Positions 61,558 to 64,000 of a DNA stretch of 64,000 nt are shown here, piece by piece (the first letter of the stretch is position 1; every line of letters starts with the position of its first letter). A model generated the notes under the pieces. That model was given only the letters and a program-made list of their open reading frames with translations. It did no database searches and was not told the origin of the DNA. Origin of the DNA: Lewinellaceae bacterium (GTDB taxonomy: Bacteria > Bacteroidota > Bacteroidia > Chitinophagales > Saprospiraceae); contig JACJXZ010000013.1 in assembly GCA_020636375.1 (NCBI GenBank), positions 248,001-312,000 on the forward strand, given 5' to 3'. Made by a program: the position numbers and the translations under genes.

Positions 61558-63129
61558 ATGACACGCGCTCAACTAAGCTTTGCTTCCGCTGCCCTGCTCC
61601 TCGCCCTGTCCTCATCCGCTCCGGCCCAGGTCGGCAACACCGCCTACGCCGACCTGGCGGGCAACCAGGCCAAGGCCCGATTTTCCGCTGCCGGCCATCA
61701 GCTGCAAAGCCCGGACTGGAAGGAAGGGCTCACCGTGCCCTACCTGCCCGGCCTGCCCGCCACCAGCACCCTGGCCGCTGCCTCTTTGTGGATGGGAGGC
61801 GAAGACGAAACCGGCGGCCGCCGGTTTGCCGGACAGGACGGCTATTTTGCCGACATGCCGGGAACAGATTTCTTTCCCGGCCCGATCGACCCGGCCACCG
61901 GCGCCGCGCCCTATGGCAGGGATTTCAACCGCATCTGGGCTGTAACCCGCTACGACATATTGTCCCTGCTGGCTGATTATGAAGACAACGGGCTGGTCGA
62001 CGATCCCATACCGGAACGGCTGCGCGACTGGCCCGGCGCGGGCAACCCCTTCTTTGAGGCGGCCAACGGCTTCCCGATGCCCAACCAGGAACTGGCGCCA
62101 TTTTATGACCGCAACAGCAACGGCGCTTATGAGCCTCAATTAGGAGAATACCCCGTCATCGGAGAGCAGTATCCCGACGTCATCCCGGAACAAATGCTCT
62201 GGTGGGTTTACAATGACGTGGAAGCGCCGCATACCAGTTTTCCGGCCTTCCTTCCGGTTGGCGCGGAGGTTCAAAACCTGGCCTTCGCTTTCAACTGCAC
62301 GGATAACCCGATGCTCAACACAGCCATTTTCATCCGCCATAAGGTGATCAAACGCGCCGGCGGGCCATTGTCGGATTTCCGGCTGGGATACTGGTTCGCC
62401 CCGCGCCTGGGATGCTCCGATGACGACGCTTTGGGCTGCGATACCCTGCTGCATACTGCTTATGTTTACAACTTTGACGCCCTGGACGGGGTGGAGAACG
62501 GCTGCCTTTGTTATGGCGGCCCAACCTTCTGCGAAAAAACGCCCGCCCAGGCAGTGAGCTTCCTCAATGTGCCGATGGCCTCTTTCCTCTACTCTCCTTA
62601 CAACACGCTCTGGCCCTTTGCCGGGCCGCCGCCGCTTTCTCCCTACGCCAACCTGCATGGCCTTTGGTCATACGACACCCCGATGAGCGTTGGAGGCGAC
62701 GGCTATGACCCGGGCAACCCCGCTACGACCCCGTACGCCTTTTTCAGCCTCCCGGCCGATCCCGATGGCTGGTCCATGTACGCTGTGGGATACAATCCGC
62801 CTGCATACGGCATATTAAGCGCTCCCGGCACTACCTTCCAACAAGGCGATGAGCTAATCCTCGACCTCGCACTGAGCTACCACCGCCAGGAAGGATGCTG
62901 TTTTTGCGCTGCCGGGTTCTTTGGCGCCGGGAATCTATTTTCTGCGGCTTACCATGGCAGATGGGCGGCAGTTCTCTGCCCGGCTGATGGTGCGATAACT
63001 GCTGCCCGGAGGCGGTTGTTGTTATTTCACAATACTATTAGTATATTGAAAGGTCAAATAACCATTTTCTTTTATAGAAAATCCGGAAAGGGGCTGGAAT
63101 GCATTCCGCCCCTTTCCTTTTCCACTTAA
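61558..63129 (+). CDS. T9SS cargo protein, frame broken before the sorting domain
   Basis: In-frame product 523 residues. Signal peptide MTRAQLSFASAALLLALSSS; the body matches large secreted Bacteroidota proteins (LAAASLWMGGEDETGGRRFA, FYDRNSNGAYEPQLGEYPVI, YPDVIPEQMLWWVYNDVEAP). From about 62894 the expected end of a T9SS type A domain, APGIYFLRLTMADGRQFSAR with LMVR and stop at 62996-62998, is in the +1 frame. In its own frame the gene reads a meaningless Cys/Arg-rich tail up to 63129, through a good terminator at 63085-63121. The first half of the sorting domain is missing, so a small deletion, not a sequencing slip, is likely. Start chosen at ATG 61558 for the signal peptide. Probably not sorted normally. 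Confidence 0.82.
   Translation: MTRAQLSFASAALLLALSSSAPAQVGNTAYADLAGNQAKARFSAAGHQLQSPDWKEGLTVPYLPGLPATSTLAAASLWMGGEDETGGRRFAGQDGYFADMPGTDFFPGPIDPATGAAPYGRDFNRIWAVTRYDILSLLADYEDNGLVDDPIPERLRDWPGAGNPFFEAANGFPMPNQELAPFYDRNSNGAYEPQLGEYPVIGEQYPDVIPEQMLWWVYNDVEAPHTSFPAFLPVGAEVQNLAFAFNCTDNPMLNTAIFIRHKVIKRAGGPLSDFRLGYWFAPRLGCSDDDALGCDTLLHTAYVYNFDALDGVENGCLCYGGPTFCEKTPAQAVSFLNVPMASFLYSPYNTLWPFAGPPPLSPYANLHGLWSYDTPMSVGGDGYDPGNPATTPYAFFSLPADPDGWSMYAVGYNPPAYGILSAPGTTFQQGDELILDLALSYHRQEGCCFCAAGFFGAGNLFSAAYHGRWAAVLCPADGAITAARRRLLLFHNTISILKGQITIFFYRKSGKGLECIPPLSFST
63085..63121 (+). terminator. Rho-independent terminator
   Basis: GGAAAGGGG (63085-63093) pairs with CCCCTTTCC (63109-63117); an inner TGGAATGCATTCC adds to the stem; TTTT follows. 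It lies inside the apparent C-terminal extension of the preceding gene. Confidence 0.8.
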
Positions 63130-63207
63130 AATAAGCCCGCGTATTTAAAATATAATAAAATTTTCAATTAGTTTTGAGGTCCATTATCAGTCCCAAAACC
63201 GGATCTC

Positions 63208-64000
63208 ATGAACCGATTCTACTCTCTCCTGCCGCTTATCGCCCTGTTTTGCCTGTGTAGCTTCCCCGTCCAGGCACAGTTGGTCAAAAGCCCCTCTGCC
63301 GCCGACATTTACCGCGAAGCTGAGGCGGCTTTGCTGGAAGGCAGGGCCGACCAGGCGCTGAAGCTCTTCGAACGCAGCCTGAAGGCCCAGCCCGGGCTGA
63401 GCGCCGCCCGCCGCGGCATGGGGTTGTGCTACGCCATACTGCGCGATTACCCCAAAGCCATCGAGCAATACGAAGCGGTGCTGAAGGCCGACTCCCTCTT
63501 TTCCCGGGCGCTTTACTACCAGTTGGGCGAGGCCTACTATAAGGCGGGCGAACACAAAAAAGCCCTCGAATACTTCAACCGATTCGAAGAGCTCCAGAAG
63601 GTCGGGGTGGATACCTTCAGCATGAATACCGAACGGGAAGTCGGGGACGAGCAGCGCTACCTCTCCAAACTGGAAAGCAACATCCGCGCCTGCGAGGTGA
63701 CGCTGGACTCTGTCAAGTTCGTCAACATTACCAAAGTGTCCAACCTGGGCAACGCGGTCAACTCCAAAGACGACGATTATTTCCCCTACATCACCAACGA
63801 CCAGAGGCAGCTCTTTTTCACCCGCAAGACCGACAACGGCGACGAAGACCTGTTCGCCAGCCGCCGCGAAAGAAGCGGCTGGAGCAGGGGATCTGCCGTC
63901 AAAGCCATCAACACCGAAGGAGACGAAGGGATGTGCACCCTGGTGCGCGACGGCCGCCGCCTCTACTTCACCGCCTGCGGGCGCGAGGGCGGGCTGGGCA
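63208..64000 (+). CDS. TPR / PD40-propeller envelope protein, incomplete (runs off the window)
   Basis: 264 codons visible, open to the end. Signal peptide MNRFYSLLPLIALFCLCSFP; TPR units at about 30-125 (EAALLEGRADQALKLFERSL, GLCYAILRDYPKAIEQYEAV, GEAYYKAGEHKKALEYFNRF); then the PD40 beta-propeller start (VNSKDDDYFPYITNDQRQLF, EDLFASRRERSGWSRGSAV). In Bacteroidota this architecture usually continues with more blades and often a C-terminal OmpA domain, as in T9SS- or gliding-associated PorE/PorW-like envelope proteins; the OmpA part would lie outside the window. Confidence 0.88.
   Translation, partial: MNRFYSLLPLIALFCLCSFPVQAQLVKSPSAADIYREAEAALLEGRADQALKLFERSLKAQPGLSAARRGMGLCYAILRDYPKAIEQYEAVLKADSLFSRALYYQLGEAYYKAGEHKKALEYFNRFEELQKVGVDTFSMNTEREVGDEQRYLSKLESNIRACEVTLDSVKFVNITKVSNLGNAVNSKDDDYFPYITNDQRQLFFTRKTDNGDEDLFASRRERSGWSRGSAVKAINTEGDEGMCTLVRDGRRLYFTACGREGGLG

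Overview
The window looks like chromosomal DNA of an aquatic, aerobic member of the Bacteroidota, most likely a Saprospiria-type (Lewinella-like) bacterium. Evidence seen in the sequence: several large secreted proteins carry type IX secretion (T9SS) C-terminal sorting domains, there is an IS982-type transposase, the TonB machinery and LytTR/propeller two-component system are of Bacteroidota type, isoprenoids are made through mevalonate, and starts rarely have Shine-Dalgarno sequences. Base composition is GC-rich overall, with a few AT-richer patches (about 10.8-11.9 kb, 12.2-16.9 kb, 47.0-47.9 kb). I saw no rRNA, tRNA or CRISPR array.

Layout. 0.1-1.2 kb: ECF sigma factor and small anti-sigma-like protein (minus). 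1.6-5.9 kb: mevalonate/isoprenoid operon (type 2 IPP isomerase, class II HMG-CoA reductase, HAD phosphatase, GHMP kinase) with an array of six identical-loop hairpins inside it. 5.9-12.2 kb (minus): secreted arylsulfotransferase-like protein and a propeller histidine kinase/LytTR regulator pair. 12.2-13.9 kb: a graveyard with an orphan antitoxin-like gene, a PIN-toxin tail, a decapitated Fic gene and several short mobile palindromic elements. 14-31.7 kb: LamG/T9SS protein, DUF4143 ATPase, DEAD-box helicase, a kinase-receiver-nucleotide cyclase fusion, VIT/T9SS protein, DUF4326 protein, retropepsin-like lipoprotein, PNGase F-like/LamG/T9SS protein and small envelope proteins. 32-36.6 kb: thiolase (catalytic Cys replaced by Ser), S41-type peptidase and FadB/FadJ-type beta-oxidation enzyme. 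37.5-45.7 kb: a light-related block: lycopene cyclase, Blh beta-carotene cleavage enzyme, proton-pumping rhodopsin, TonB-dependent receptor, cryptochrome DASH and Dps. 45.9-50.2 kb: TonB, IS982 element, HAD-IIA phosphatase, membrane AraC regulator. 50.3-59 kb: a tandemly duplicated, divergent gene pair of unknown function, followed in the second copy by two LVIVD-type lipoproteins and an outer-membrane barrel. 59.3-64 kb: small membrane protein, DUF2911 protein, a damaged T9SS cargo gene and the start of a TPR/PD40 protein that runs off the window.

How the parts connect. The mevalonate operon feeds carotenoid synthesis; lycopene cyclase makes beta-carotene, Blh cleaves it to retinal, and retinal is the rhodopsin chromophore. 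The rhodopsin has the D-T-E proton-pump residues and a glycine where an antenna-carotenoid window would be, so carotenoid may serve both as precursor and antenna. Cry-DASH and Dps fit light and oxidative stress handling. The lycopene cyclase-Blh-rhodopsin block is bounded by a 24-bp near-perfect direct repeat, with a third partial copy over the rhodopsin start codon.

The most unusual DNA-level signal is the number of short foldback elements: hairpins with an identical loop but unrelated stems, two copies of an approximately 88-bp palindromic element flanked by different 10-11 bp direct repeats, nested palindromes, hairpin arrays and octamer microsatellites sitting on stop codons. All functional statements rest on reading by eye; no database or folding program was run.
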